Positions 26,322 to 35,332 of a stretch of DNA of 64,000 nucleotides are shown here, one piece after another. The first letter of the stretch is position 1. Each line of letters begins with the position of its first letter. The notes beneath the pieces are model-generated. The model was not told where the DNA came from. It did no database searches and saw only the letters and a program-made list of their open reading frames with translations. Position numbers and translations under genes: made by a program. Source of the stretch: Archangium primigenium. GTDB taxonomy: Bacteria; Myxococcota; Myxococcia; Myxococcales; Myxococcaceae. The stretch lies in contig NZ_JADWYI010000001.1 of the NCBI RefSeq assembly GCF_016904885.1, positions 62,001-126,000 on the forward strand, in the 5' to 3' direction.

Positions 26322-28385
26322 ATGACGCGCGAGACGGCCCGGGGGGGCCCGTACCAGCATCTCGACGGCCTGCCCTTCGCCCTGGCCGTGATCCGCGACA
26401 GCCGCATCGTCCATGCCAACCCGGCCCTGCTCACGCTGTTGGGCGTGGAGCCCGCGGAGGTGCTGGGCACGCCCCTCGTCCACCTCCTGGAGGGACGCGA
26501 GCCCCAGGCCCTCCCCCAGGAGACGGTGTGGCGGACCCCTCGGGGCGCGCTGCCCGTGGAATTGACCCTCTCGGAGTCCGGGGGGGACCTCTATGTCCTG
26601 GTGCGCGATGCGTCCGGGCGCGTGTGCCAGCGCCAGTTGCTCCAGCGGCTGGCGGCCCTGGGCGCCTCGCTCATCCGCCTGCACTCCGAGGACGCGGTGC
26701 TCCGCCACGCCTTCCAGGGGCTCGCCGAGCTGCGGATTCCCCACGGCTATCTGGTGCCCGAGGGGGAGCGGGTGCGGCTGGCGCACGTGGACGTGGGGGG
26801 CGGGGCCGCGCCCCTCGTCGCGCCCTCCGGCGACTGGTGCGACCTGCTGCGCGACGCCTGGCGCGAGGGGCTCGCCTATCAGGAATTGCCGTCGGGCGAT
26901 GGGGGGGTGCTCGGACCGGACTGGGCCGCCCTGGCGGGCCCCCCGACCCGGGGCGGGGGCGTGCCACGCGCCCTGTGCCTGCGCATCGAGACGGACGGTG
27001 CGCCCCGGGCCCTGCTCGCGCTCCGCTCGGAGCGGGTGGGCGAGGATGACCTGGCCCCGTGGCGCATGTTCGCCGCCCAGGTGTCCGCCGCGCTCGACGC
27101 CGCGCGCACCATTGGCACCCTGTGGCGGCGCAACACCGCCCTCAGCTCGCTCAACCGCCTGGCCGCGGCGGCCGCCACCGCGCTCAAGCCCCAGGACCTC
27201 TTCGAGCCCGGAGGGCGGGAGGTGGCCTCGCTCATGGGCAGCCGCACGGTCATCCTGCTCTTGCGCGCCGAGGGCGCCGACGCCCTGGAGCTCGCCTGGC
27301 ACCAGGGCGTGAGCCCCGGGGCGGAGCACCGCTTCCAGCGCATCGCCCACGCGGGCAGCATGTCCGCGCGGGTGATGGAGGAGGGCGTGCCCCGGGTGGT
27401 GGACGTGGCGGAGTTCGCCGATCCGGTCCGCTCGTTCCTGCGCGCGTCGGGCCAGGTCTGCGTGGTGCTCGTGCCCCTGCAGGTGCGCTCCCACATGGTG
27501 GGCACCATCGCCCTGGCCTTCGACGCGCCGCGGGTGCTGACCGACCTGGAGCGCGAGACGCTGCAGGCCATGGGGGCGCACTTCGCCGCCACCATCGAAA
27601 CCCACCGGCTGCTGCGCGAGCTGCGCGAGCGCGCCGAGGAGCTCACGCGCCTGCACTCGGAGCTCGCGGACACCCAGCGGCAGCTCGTGGAGCGCGAGCG
27701 CCTGGCGGCCCTCGGCGAGCTGTCCGCGGTGGTGGCCCACGAGGTGCGCAACCCCCTGGGCGCCATCTTCAACGCCCTGGCCACCCTGCGCCGCTTCCAG
27801 GAGCCCGCCAGCCCCGCGCTCACCCTGGTGGGCATCCTCTCGGAGGAGGCGCACCGGCTCAACCGGCTGGTGGATGATCTGCTCGACTTCGCCCGGCCCT
27901 CCAGCCCCCAGCCCCAGCCCGTGCCCCTGCCGCCCCTGCTGGAGGAGGCCGTGAACACGGCCACGGTGGGACAACCCGGCCTCCGGGTGGAGTGGGCGCT
28001 CGAGCCCGACGTGCCCCCCCTGCCCGTGGACGCGCGGATGATGCGGCAGGTCTTCCTCAACCTCGCGCTCAACGCCGTGCAGGCCATGCCCCAGGGCGGC
28101 ACGCTGCGCATCCACGCCCGGCGCTGCCAGGGTCAGCCCGGCGCCACGGTGGAATTCACCGACACCGGCCCCGGTGTCCCCCCGGGCCTGCACGAGCGGC
28201 TCTTCGAGCCCTTCTTCACCACCAAGGCCACGGGCACCGGCCTGGGGCTCGCCATCGTCCGGCGCACCCTGCGCGCCCACGGGGGCAACATCTCCATCGA
28301 GTCACCCCCCGCCGGCGGCGCCACCTTCCGCGTGCAGTTGCCGCTCGAGCTCCCCTCCATGCCCTCCCGCCCGCCCCCCAGGTAG
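26322..28385 (+). CDS. PAS-GAF sensor histidine kinase
   Basis: A 687-residue kinase. A PAS domain (about 10-110, RIVHANPALLTLLGV), a divergent GAF-like region (about 115-260), a clearer GAF domain (about 280-430), a short coiled coil (about 430-460), HisKA of the AHEVRNPL type (about 465-530) and HATPase (about 560-680, with DTGPGVPPG and TGTGLGLAI) are visible. No membrane segment is seen. Translation may start at ATG 26322 or at the adjacent in-frame GTG 26319. No response regulator is adjacent, so the partner is unknown. A short hairpin (GGACTCC with GGGAGTC, about 28397-28417) follows the stop. Confidence 0.9.
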   Translation: MTRETARGGPYQHLDGLPFALAVIRDSRIVHANPALLTLLGVEPAEVLGTPLVHLLEGREPQALPQETVWRTPRGALPVELTLSESGGDLYVLVRDASGRVCQRQLLQRLAALGASLIRLHSEDAVLRHAFQGLAELRIPHGYLVPEGERVRLAHVDVGGGAAPLVAPSGDWCDLLRDAWREGLAYQELPSGDGGVLGPDWAALAGPPTRGGGVPRALCLRIETDGAPRALLALRSERVGEDDLAPWRMFAAQVSAALDAARTIGTLWRRNTALSSLNRLAAAAATALKPQDLFEPGGREVASLMGSRTVILLLRAEGADALELAWHQGVSPGAEHRFQRIAHAGSMSARVMEEGVPRVVDVAEFADPVRSFLRASGQVCVVLVPLQVRSHMVGTIALAFDAPRVLTDLERETLQAMGAHFAATIETHRLLRELRERAEELTRLHSELADTQRQLVERERLAALGELSAVVAHEVRNPLGAIFNALATLRRFQEPASPALTLVGILSEEAHRLNRLVDDLLDFARPSSPQPQPVPLPPLLEEAVNTATVGQPGLRVEWALEPDVPPLPVDARMMRQVFLNLALNAVQAMPQGGTLRIHARRCQGQPGATVEFTDTGPGVPPGLHERLFEPFFTTKATGTGLGLAIVRRTLRAHGGNISIESPPAGGATFRVQLPLELPSMPSRPPPR

Positions 28386-28426
28386 ACGCGTCCGCCGGAC
28401 TCCGTTGGCCGGGAGTCAATTGCCGC

Positions 28427-28499
28427 GTCTTGTCAAGACATTCCAGGGACGGTCGCTGGTTTTCGGCGGGAGGGCCGGGTAGAAGAAAGAAGCCCTCCC
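28427..28499. promoter_or_regulatory. Palindrome and hairpin upstream of exoprotein gene
   Basis: A perfect palindrome GTCTTG-T-CAAGAC at 28427-28439 could be the operator of a dimeric regulator. Downstream, GGGAGGGC at 28468-28475 pairs perfectly with GCCCTCCC at 28492-28499 (16-base loop). Both lie in the 231-base gap before the secreted protein gene at 28617. No T-tract follows, so a 5' leader structure is as likely as a terminator. Confidence 0.4.
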
Positions 28500-28616
28500 A
28501 GGTCTTCCGGACTGTCCGGTGTGAACGGCGCGCGTCCGCGCCGCCCGGGAAAGAAGGAGCGCACCACCCCGGGCGCGGGGCGATCGAGTCCCACGCCCAC
28601 CCTGAAAGGTGTCGGG

Positions 28617-29639
28617 ATGCGTCATCTGCTCGCAGGGACTGTCGCTGTGTCCGCGCTGGTATGGGCGGGAAACGCCGCCGCCGCCGAGGGGTGTGGGTCG
28701 ACCTCCGCGGGCTGGAATGCCCCCAATGGCGCGGTGGTGTTCAACCGGGGGCTCGGCCCCATCCGCCCGGTGATGGATGCGATTGGCGAGTACCGCACCC
28801 ACTCCATGCTCTCGCACGGGCCCGGCGGCAGCATGACCCACGCCACCCTGGCCACGCCCACCCAGACGGACTGGCCGGGCGTGTGCACCAAGCCCATCAA
28901 TGGCAATCACTTGCAGTACGGCTACCCGGGCCTGCAGCAGGTCAACCAGGGCGGCGCCTACAGCTCCCTCTATTCGGAGGGCGGCGTCGAGTGGACGGGC
29001 TGGCAGCAGGGCAACCCCACCCAGGCGGCGCTGATCGGCGACTCCATCTGGTACAACCACCCCTTCGTCACGGATCGCTCGCGCGCCGACTACGGGCAGA
29101 CCCTGGATCGGCCCCTGTGGCACAGCATGCGGGTCAACTACTCGCTCTTCCAGTACCGTGACCTGGAGAGCGTGCACCACATGCCCGGGGACGCGGCGAA
29201 CAACGGCATGGTGTGCTCCACCTTCCTCGCCTACGCGCACAACTACGCGGGCCGGGGCTACGTGTCGCCCTACACCTACTCGCACGCGCAGATCGCCAAC
29301 GCCTCCAACGCGCTCTACGCGGGCGTCTACAACCAGTGCAAGGCCTCGCTCGGCTGGTTCATCAACGCGGCGCTCACCGTGGCCTGCCCCTTCTACAACG
29401 TGTGCGGCAACGCCGGAAACCAGGTGGCCAACTGCATGTCCACCAACTCGTGCAACAACTCCAGTGACTCGCCCTGGAAGAGCGTGCGCGACAACCCCTC
29501 CACCACCGCCACCTCCATCAGCCCGGACCGCATCGGCGGCTGGGGCGTGCACTCCATGCACAACACCGTCTGGGGGCCGGACTTCTCGCACCAGCTCCAA
29601 TGGAACTCGGGTGGCAACGTCTACGGCTGCTGGCAGTGA
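28617..29639 (+). CDS. Secreted protein, permuted papain-like fold
   Basis: A 340-residue exported protein. The signal peptide (MRHLLAGTVAVSALVWAGNAA) is cleaved near AAA-EGCG. The mature part looks like a circularly permuted NlpC/P60 (YiiX-type) hydrolase: a histidine comes first in the segment YRTHSMLSHGPGG (H62, with H67 and H75 nearby) and the candidate nucleophile C200 comes later in NNGMVCSTFLAYA. Many tyrosines, asparagines and paired cysteines fit a stable secreted enzyme. The family was recognised by pattern only. The ATG at 28617 is preceded by AAAGGTG. The next gene starts 14 bases after the stop, so both probably form an operon. Confidence 0.65.
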   Translation: MRHLLAGTVAVSALVWAGNAAAAEGCGSTSAGWNAPNGAVVFNRGLGPIRPVMDAIGEYRTHSMLSHGPGGSMTHATLATPTQTDWPGVCTKPINGNHLQYGYPGLQQVNQGGAYSSLYSEGGVEWTGWQQGNPTQAALIGDSIWYNHPFVTDRSRADYGQTLDRPLWHSMRVNYSLFQYRDLESVHHMPGDAANNGMVCSTFLAYAHNYAGRGYVSPYTYSHAQIANASNALYAGVYNQCKASLGWFINAALTVACPFYNVCGNAGNQVANCMSTNSCNNSSDSPWKSVRDNPSTTATSISPDRIGGWGVHSMHNTVWGPDFSHQLQWNSGGNVYGCWQ

Positions 29640-29653
29640 TCCAGGGACCGCCC

Positions 29654-31063
29654 GTGACGACGCCCGCCTCGACGACGCCTCCCGCTGACTCCCGCCGCCG
29701 TCGCCGGGCCTGGCTGCTGCCGCCGCTGCTCGGCGCGGTCGCGGCCTGGCTCTTCTTCCGCTCCGACGCCCCCGCCGAGGGCCCCGCGCCCCAGGCGCTC
29801 GCCCAGGCCGCGCCGCCCCGCGAGGGCGCGCCCGCGACCCTCTCGGCCCCGCCCCCGCCGGGCACCGCGAGCGAGGCCCCGCCCGACACGCCCCGGGCCG
29901 CCGAGCCCATCGTGGACGAGGTGCGCGTGGAGAAGCCGGAGGTGTGCTCGGGCGAGGACAACCTCATCACCGTGCGCGCCCACACGCCGGACGGCAACGA
30001 CGCGTACCTGCACTACACGGTGGGCGACGGCACCGGCCAGCGCATCCCCGTGCGCGTGTGGCGCAACGACGCGGATGGCTCCTACGAGCTGCCGCGCGTC
30101 ACCGTGTTCACCCGCGACAACGTGTCCGTCACCGTGCCCGTGCCCGCCTACCGGGTGAAGGACTGCGAGCCCGAGCGGCTCGTGCACGTGATGTCGCGGC
30201 GGCAGTCCAACACCGACGCGGACTTCGAGTTCCTCGCCCAGGTGGTGGACAAGCCCGTGGCGCCCGGCCAGCCCCGGCCCCCGCCCTTCGTGCCCGTGCG
30301 CTACGTGTGGACGTTCGACGACGCGGCGACCCAGACGACCTCCGGGCCCCTGGTGTCGCACACGCTCGCGAGCGGCGCGGGCACCACGAGCCTGTACGAC
30401 CAGCACCTGGTGCGCGTGGACGTGTACGACGCCGCGGGCCGCAAGGAGACGGGCCGCAGCTCGCTGCAACTGCTCAACACGTCCTTCGAGAACTTCGCCC
30501 AGAAGGGCATCGTCACCCTGCTGGCGCAGGGCACGCCGCGCTTCCCCGTGCTCGACGCGGACGGCGTGGTGCGGCAGACCTTCCGCCTCACCCACCACTT
30601 CCAGGGCCCGGTGCGCCTCACCCGCGTGAGCGCCATCCGCGCCTTCCAGGGCACCGAGCACGGTCCGCCTCCGCCCGAGCAAGTGGACCCGGCGAGCCTG
30701 CCCGTGGGCGAGGTGCCCCCCGGCCAGGGCGTCGAGGTGAAGATCGCCTTCGACACCCGCGCCGAGCCGGACGTGTTCGCCATCACCTACGCGCTGGAGG
30801 GCCAGAGCGCCGACGGCCACCCCGCCCGGGGCACCTTCTCCGTCATGCGGCCACCGCCCCGCCCCACCCGGGACAACAGCACCGCGGTGCTCGAGCCCGT
30901 GCTGCTCGCGAAGATCAAGCGCGCGCGCGAGCTGTTGCACCAGGAGTTCGTCACCGACGAGGACATCTTCCGGCTGGAGCGCGAGGGCCGCCTCCAGGAC
31001 CTGAAGGTCGAGCCGGCCCCGCCCGCGCCCACCGGCGCCCCGCCGCGCAACCCCGCCCGCTGA
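29654..31063 (+). CDS. Membrane-anchored extracytoplasmic protein, PKD-like region
   Basis: A 469-residue protein with one N-terminal membrane anchor (RRRRRAWLLPPLLGAVAAWL) and a long proline/alanine linker (about 35-90). The rest is extracytoplasmic beta-rich sequence; the segment VRYVWTFDDAATQTTSGPLVSH resembles a PKD or Ig-like domain. The C-terminus is charged and probably helical. No catalytic motif is visible. It starts with GTG 14 bases after the stop of the papain-like exoprotein gene and is probably co-expressed, so it may tether, chaperone or inhibit that protein; this is inference. Confidence 0.65.
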   Translation: MTTPASTTPPADSRRRRRAWLLPPLLGAVAAWLFFRSDAPAEGPAPQALAQAAPPREGAPATLSAPPPPGTASEAPPDTPRAAEPIVDEVRVEKPEVCSGEDNLITVRAHTPDGNDAYLHYTVGDGTGQRIPVRVWRNDADGSYELPRVTVFTRDNVSVTVPVPAYRVKDCEPERLVHVMSRRQSNTDADFEFLAQVVDKPVAPGQPRPPPFVPVRYVWTFDDAATQTTSGPLVSHTLASGAGTTSLYDQHLVRVDVYDAAGRKETGRSSLQLLNTSFENFAQKGIVTLLAQGTPRFPVLDADGVVRQTFRLTHHFQGPVRLTRVSAIRAFQGTEHGPPPPEQVDPASLPVGEVPPGQGVEVKIAFDTRAEPDVFAITYALEGQSADGHPARGTFSVMRPPPRPTRDNSTAVLEPVLLAKIKRARELLHQEFVTDEDIFRLEREGRLQDLKVEPAPPAPTGAPPRNPAR

Positions 31064-31127
31064 CCGCCCGCTCCCCCATGGCGCGCGCTCCGGGAACGCG
31101 CCATGCTCCGCGACCAGGAGGCGGTTG

Positions 31128-31595
31128 ATGACCTTGTTCGATGCCGTTCGCGCCGGAGACCTCGAACGCCTGGAGGCGCTGCTCGCGGGCGGCGCCGATC
31201 CCAATCCCTTCGACGCCGAGGGCCGCACCCCGCTGGCCCTCGCCGCCGAGCAGGGAGAGGAAGCGCTCGTGAATGCCCTGCTCGCCCGGGGCGCGGACCC
31301 TGGTCTGCCCGACCGCCTGGGCGAGGTGCCCCTGCTCAAGGCGGCGGCGCATGGCCACGGCCGGGTCGCCGCCCTGCTCTACCCTCGCGCCTCGCGGGAC
31401 GAGCAGGAGATGGCGCGCGCCCTGCTCCAGGTGGGAACGGATTTCTTCACCCAGTCCCGCGCCGCGCCCACCGCGGCCCCCGGCCTGGGCCACCGCCTCG
31501 CCACGGCGGGCGCCTACGTGGCGGGAAAGCTGGGCGGCAGCACCGAGCGGCTCGAGCGGATGCAGCGCGCGGAGAAGAACAACAAGAAGTCCTGA
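31128..31595 (+). CDS. Ankyrin repeat protein
   Basis: A 155-residue cytoplasmic protein with two to three ankyrin repeats in its first ~90 residues. Visible repeat signatures are DAVRAGDLERLEALLAGGADPN, EGRTPLALAAEQGEEALVNALLARGADP and LGEVPLLKAAAHGHGRVAALL (the last is degenerate). The C-terminal 60 residues are basic and probably helical. Ankyrin repeats mediate protein binding; the partner is unknown. The ATG at 31128 follows CAGGAGGCGG; the preceding in-frame TTG at 31125 is not needed. Confidence 0.82.
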   Translation: MTLFDAVRAGDLERLEALLAGGADPNPFDAEGRTPLALAAEQGEEALVNALLARGADPGLPDRLGEVPLLKAAAHGHGRVAALLYPRASRDEQEMARALLQVGTDFFTQSRAAPTAAPGLGHRLATAGAYVAGKLGGSTERLERMQRAEKNNKKS

Positions 31596-31890
31596 CCCCA
31601 GGCGTCCAGCCGCGTCCCCGGAGGCCCTCCCCGCCTCCGGGTCGATGCGCGACGCCCGCGTGTGGGACGGGAGCGAGGAAGGAAGCGCTCCAGAACGGTC
31701 CAACGGTCCGCCACTCCACACATCTCCACCCCGGTGGCGCCCTCCTTGCACCACCACCCCTGCCCAAAAAGGCGGGAAGTCGCAATTTGCGGCACTTCGC
31801 CTGCCTTGGCGCTTGAAGGCCAAAGACACACATTTGGGGAGCCTCACCCCACCCATGGGGACAGGGGAGAAGAAAGGAAGGAGAGCGACC

Positions 31891-33567
31891 ATGCAAGGGA
31901 GCCCAACGAGTCTGTGGACGCCAGGGGACGCGCTCGCTTCCGAGAAGGAGACGTCCGAGGCGACTTCTTTTCCCTCCCTGGCGCATTTCATTCAGCGCCT
32001 GCGGCAGGCGCATGCGGTGGGCGGCGTGGCGGCACTGGCCCAGGTGATGCGGCGGGGGCGGCTGGAGGCGCGCCACGTGGAGCCCTACGCGCTCAAGCCC
32101 ACGGGCCGCTACACGCGCACGCTCGTCTACCGGGACGAGGATCTGGAGATCATCGTCATGGGCTGGGGCCGGGGCTCGTGCTCGCCCATCCACGGCCATG
32201 ACGGTCAGGACTGCGTGCTGAGTGTCATCGCCGGCGAGCTGGAGGTCAGCGACTACCGGCTCGTGGCGGGCGGGCGGGCGCCCGGTCCCGCCGTCATCGA
32301 GCACGAGGGGGCGCCCTACCGCCTGCCCCCGGGCACGGTGGCCCACAACACCGTGGACCAGGAACTCCACGCGGTGCGCCCCGCCGGGCGCGGCACCGCC
32401 ATCTCGCTGCATGTCTATTCACGGCCCATCGACACGTGTCTCTCCTATGACCTTCAGAACTCGCGCTGTGAAACCCGCGTCCTCCGCTACGACCGCGTCA
32501 TGACGCCCACGCCTCCCGCCGCCGAGCCGACGCGTCCCTCCACGGCCTCCCGTCCGGCGCCCCGGCGCTTCGGGCGCTTCTGGCGCACGCTCTTCCGGAG
32601 CATGCGGCGGGTGAAGGAGACGGTGAAGGAGACGCTCGTGCCCGCGCGCGTGGACGAGCAGTCGGCGAAGATCGCCGTCAAGCGCATGGAGCACCGCTAC
32701 GCCAACAAGGTCGTGGCGCTCCAGGACGTCAACCTCAACATCCGCTCGGGGGAGTTCGTCTGTCTCTTGGGCCCGTCCGGGTGTGGCAAGTCCACGCTGC
32801 TCTACGCGCTGGCCGGCCACATCCACCCCACCGGCGGCCACGTGCGCCTGGACGGGCGGGAGATCCAAGGACCCGGTCCGGACCGGCTGCTCATGTTCCA
32901 GGAGGCGGCGCTCTACCCCTGGCTCTCCGTGCGGCAGAACCTGGAGTTCGTGCTCGCCGCGCGGGGGCTGTCGCGCAAGGAGCGCGCCGAGCGGACCCGC
33001 CGCTTCCTGCACTACGTGCACCTGGACGGCTTCGAGGACGTCATGCCCCACGAGCTGTCGGGCGGCATGAAGATGCGCACGGCGCTCGCCCGGGCCCTGG
33101 CGGTGGACTCGCAGGTGCTGCTCATGGACGAGCCCTTCGGCTCCTTGGATGCCCAGACGCGCCAGCACATGCACGAGCTCCTGCAGCGCATCTGGCTGGA
33201 GACCCACAAGACCATCGTGTTCGTCACCCACGACGTCACCGAGGCCCTGGTGCTGGCCAACCGCGTGGTGGTGATGGCGCCCCGGCCCGGCCGCATCCTG
33301 CGCGACTTCGAGGTCCGGCTGCCCATGCCGCGCGGGCCGGATGACATGGAACTGGTGGGCCTGGCGCGGCAGATCCGCACCATGCTCCACGAGAGTGAGT
33401 CCCTCGAGGGGTCCGGCACACCGGGCGAGGACGGAGCACATGACGAAGGCATGGCACCTGGGTCAGAAGCTGTTGGTGCTCGTGGGCCTGCTGGGCGCCT
33501 GGGCACTGTTCGCGCGATTCGGCCCCTGGCCCCATCACCTGTTTCCGGGACCGAGGGTGGTCGCTGA
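31891..33567 (+). CDS. Cysteine dioxygenase-ABC transporter ATPase fusion
   Basis: One open frame of 558 residues. The N-terminal ~200 residues are a thiol dioxygenase of the cysteine dioxygenase type: iron ligands H101, H103 and H160, plus C108 and Y176 at the positions of the Cys-Tyr cofactor of animal enzymes. After a basic linker (about 204-260) comes a nitrate/sulfonate/taurine-type ABC ATPase with Walker A GPSGCGKST (about 294-302), signature LSGGMKMR and Walker B VLLMDEPF. No stop separates the two parts, but ATG 32500 (residue 204) could also start the ATPase alone. The start at 31891 has a strong AAGGAAGGAG site. The last ~43 codons overlap the permease gene in another frame. Confidence 0.8.
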   Translation: MQGSPTSLWTPGDALASEKETSEATSFPSLAHFIQRLRQAHAVGGVAALAQVMRRGRLEARHVEPYALKPTGRYTRTLVYRDEDLEIIVMGWGRGSCSPIHGHDGQDCVLSVIAGELEVSDYRLVAGGRAPGPAVIEHEGAPYRLPPGTVAHNTVDQELHAVRPAGRGTAISLHVYSRPIDTCLSYDLQNSRCETRVLRYDRVMTPTPPAAEPTRPSTASRPAPRRFGRFWRTLFRSMRRVKETVKETLVPARVDEQSAKIAVKRMEHRYANKVVALQDVNLNIRSGEFVCLLGPSGCGKSTLLYALAGHIHPTGGHVRLDGREIQGPGPDRLLMFQEAALYPWLSVRQNLEFVLAARGLSRKERAERTRRFLHYVHLDGFEDVMPHELSGGMKMRTALARALAVDSQVLLMDEPFGSLDAQTRQHMHELLQRIWLETHKTIVFVTHDVTEALVLANRVVVMAPRPGRILRDFEVRLPMPRGPDDMELVGLARQIRTMLHESESLEGSGTPGEDGAHDEGMAPGSEAVGARGPAGRLGTVRAIRPLAPSPVSGTEGGR

Positions 33568-34207
33568 GAGCCTCTGGGGGATGATGCGCGACGGGCGGCT
33601 GGGGGAGGCGCTCCTCCTGTCGCTGCGCCGGCTGGCCCAGGGCTATGGCCTGTCGGTGTTCATCGGCGTGCCCCTGGGGCTCGCCATGGGCCGCGCGGCG
33701 GTGCTGCGCCGCGCGCTGCGCCCCATCGTGGTGGGACTGCAGGCCCTGCCCTCCATCTGCTGGCTGCCCCTGGCGCTCCTGTGGTTCGGCCTCACCGAGA
33801 CGTCCATCATCTTCGTGGTGGTGATGGGCTCGGTGCTCGCCATCGCCATCGCGGTGGAGGACGGGGTGATGGGGGTGGACCCGCTGCTCTTGCGCATGTC
33901 GGCCACCTACGGCGTGCGCGGCCCCCGGCTGTTCTACGGGGTGCTCTTGCCCGCGGCCCTGCCCGGCATCGTCACCGGCCTCAAGCTCGGGTGGAGCTTC
34001 GCCTGGCGCGCGCTCATGGCGGGCGAGCTGCTGTACGTGTCCGGCGGCCTCGGCCAGCTGCTCACCATGGGCCGGGAGCTCATGGAGATTCCCCAGGTGA
34101 TGGCGGTGATGGTGTGCATCATCGCCGTGGGCACCTTCATCGATCGCGTCCTGTTTCAGACGGTGGAGCTGCGGATCCGCCGACGCTGGGGCCTGGCGAC
34201 GGGCTGA
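33440..34207 (+). CDS. ABC transporter permease, SsuC/TauC family
   Basis: A 255-residue inner-membrane permease with about six hydrophobic segments. The EAA-loop region is visible around ATYGVRGPRLFYGVLLPAALPG, matching the nitrate/sulfonate/taurine permease family. I start at ATG 33440 (MTKAWHLGQKLL), preceded by ACGGAG; this lies inside the ATPase reading frame, giving a 128-base overlap. It should form the channel with the ATPase encoded just upstream and the lipoprotein just downstream. The substrate is probably an organosulfur compound, given the dioxygenase fused to the ATPase. Confidence 0.88.
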   Translation: MTKAWHLGQKLLVLVGLLGAWALFARFGPWPHHLFPGPRVVAESLWGMMRDGRLGEALLLSLRRLAQGYGLSVFIGVPLGLAMGRAAVLRRALRPIVVGLQALPSICWLPLALLWFGLTETSIIFVVVMGSVLAIAIAVEDGVMGVDPLLLRMSATYGVRGPRLFYGVLLPAALPGIVTGLKLGWSFAWRALMAGELLYVSGGLGQLLTMGRELMEIPQVMAVMVCIIAVGTFIDRVLFQTVELRIRRRWGLATG

Positions 34208-34243
34208 GCGTGCTCTGGTGGCGGGGGAGTGGAGGGACGGGTC

Positions 34244-35230
34244 ATGCGCGCTGGATTGTTGGGAGTGGGCCTCGCGGTGCTGTGTGGGTTGGTGGTCGGC
34301 TGCAAGAAGGAGCCGGCCGGGGGCGAGGCGGGGGCGCTGCGGCTGGGCTTCTTCCCCAACATCACCCATGCCCAGGCGCTGGTGGGCCACGACTCGGGGG
34401 ACTTCACGCGGGCCGTGCCCGGCCTCACGACGAAGATGTTCAACGCGGGCCCCGCCGCCATGGAGGCGCTCACCGCGGGCTCGCTCGACGCGACGTACGT
34501 GGGCACGGGCCCCGCCATCAACACCTTCCTCAAGGCGGGCAAGCAGCTGCGCATCATCGCCGCCGCGGTGGACTCGGGCGCGGTGCTGGTGACCAAGACG
34601 GCGCGCTCGCCCGCGGAGCTCAAGGGCAAGACGCTCGCCACGCCCCAGCTCGGCAACACCCAGGACATCGCCCTGCGCCACTGGCTCGGACAGCAGGGCC
34701 TCAAGCCCGGCCAGGACGTCACCGTCACGCCCTTGAGCAACCCGGACATCCTCGGCCTGTTCCTCAACGGCAAGCTCGAGGGCGCGTGGGTGCCCGAGCC
34801 CTGGGGCGCGCGCATGGTGGCCGAGGGGGGCGGCCACATCCTCGTGGACGAGCGGGACCTCTGGCCCCAGCGCCGCTTCCACACCACCGTGCTCGTCACC
34901 ACGCGCGAGGCCCTGGAGAAGCAGCGCGAGCCCCTCAAGAAGCTCCTGCGCGTGCACGTGGCCCTCACCCGCGAGTGGCAGCAGCACCCCGACACCTTCG
35001 TGCCCCGCGTCAACGCCGCCTTCGCCAAGACGGCCGGCCGCCCCATCGCCAACGCCGTGCTCCACGATGCCTTCTCGCGCCTGGAGCCCGCCCTCCAGGT
35101 GATGCCCGAGCAGCTCAAGCAGGCCGCGGACCACGCACGCCAGCTCGGCTTCATCTCCAGCTCCGACCTGTCGGGCCTCGTGGACACCAGCCTGCTCAAC
35201 GAGGTGCTGCGCGAAGACCCCGCGCCCTGA
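34244..35230 (+). CDS. ABC transporter substrate-binding lipoprotein
   Basis: A 328-residue periplasmic binding protein of the SsuA/TauA/NrtA-like class. A lipoprotein signal is clear (LAVLCGLVVGCKKE, lipidated Cys near residue 19). The conserved parts are LRLGFFPNITHAQAL near the start, NAGPAAMEALTAGSLDATYVG and the later WVPEPWGARM. The ligand cannot be read from sequence; the neighbours suggest taurine, another sulfonate or cysteine sulfinate. The ATG at 34244 follows GGAGGGACGG, 36 bases after the permease stop, so the gene belongs to the same operon. Confidence 0.9.
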   Translation: MRAGLLGVGLAVLCGLVVGCKKEPAGGEAGALRLGFFPNITHAQALVGHDSGDFTRAVPGLTTKMFNAGPAAMEALTAGSLDATYVGTGPAINTFLKAGKQLRIIAAAVDSGAVLVTKTARSPAELKGKTLATPQLGNTQDIALRHWLGQQGLKPGQDVTVTPLSNPDILGLFLNGKLEGAWVPEPWGARMVAEGGGHILVDERDLWPQRRFHTTVLVTTREALEKQREPLKKLLRVHVALTREWQQHPDTFVPRVNAAFAKTAGRPIANAVLHDAFSRLEPALQVMPEQLKQAADHARQLGFISSSDLSGLVDTSLLNEVLREDPAP

Positions 35231-35332
35231 ATCCATACATGTGGGTCCAGGTCCTCCCAGGAAAATGAGGAAGTCCCGAGCGAAGGCCCCACCGGCTCGG
35301 TTAGAATGGCGGGCGGTTCAGCCCCTGCCCTC

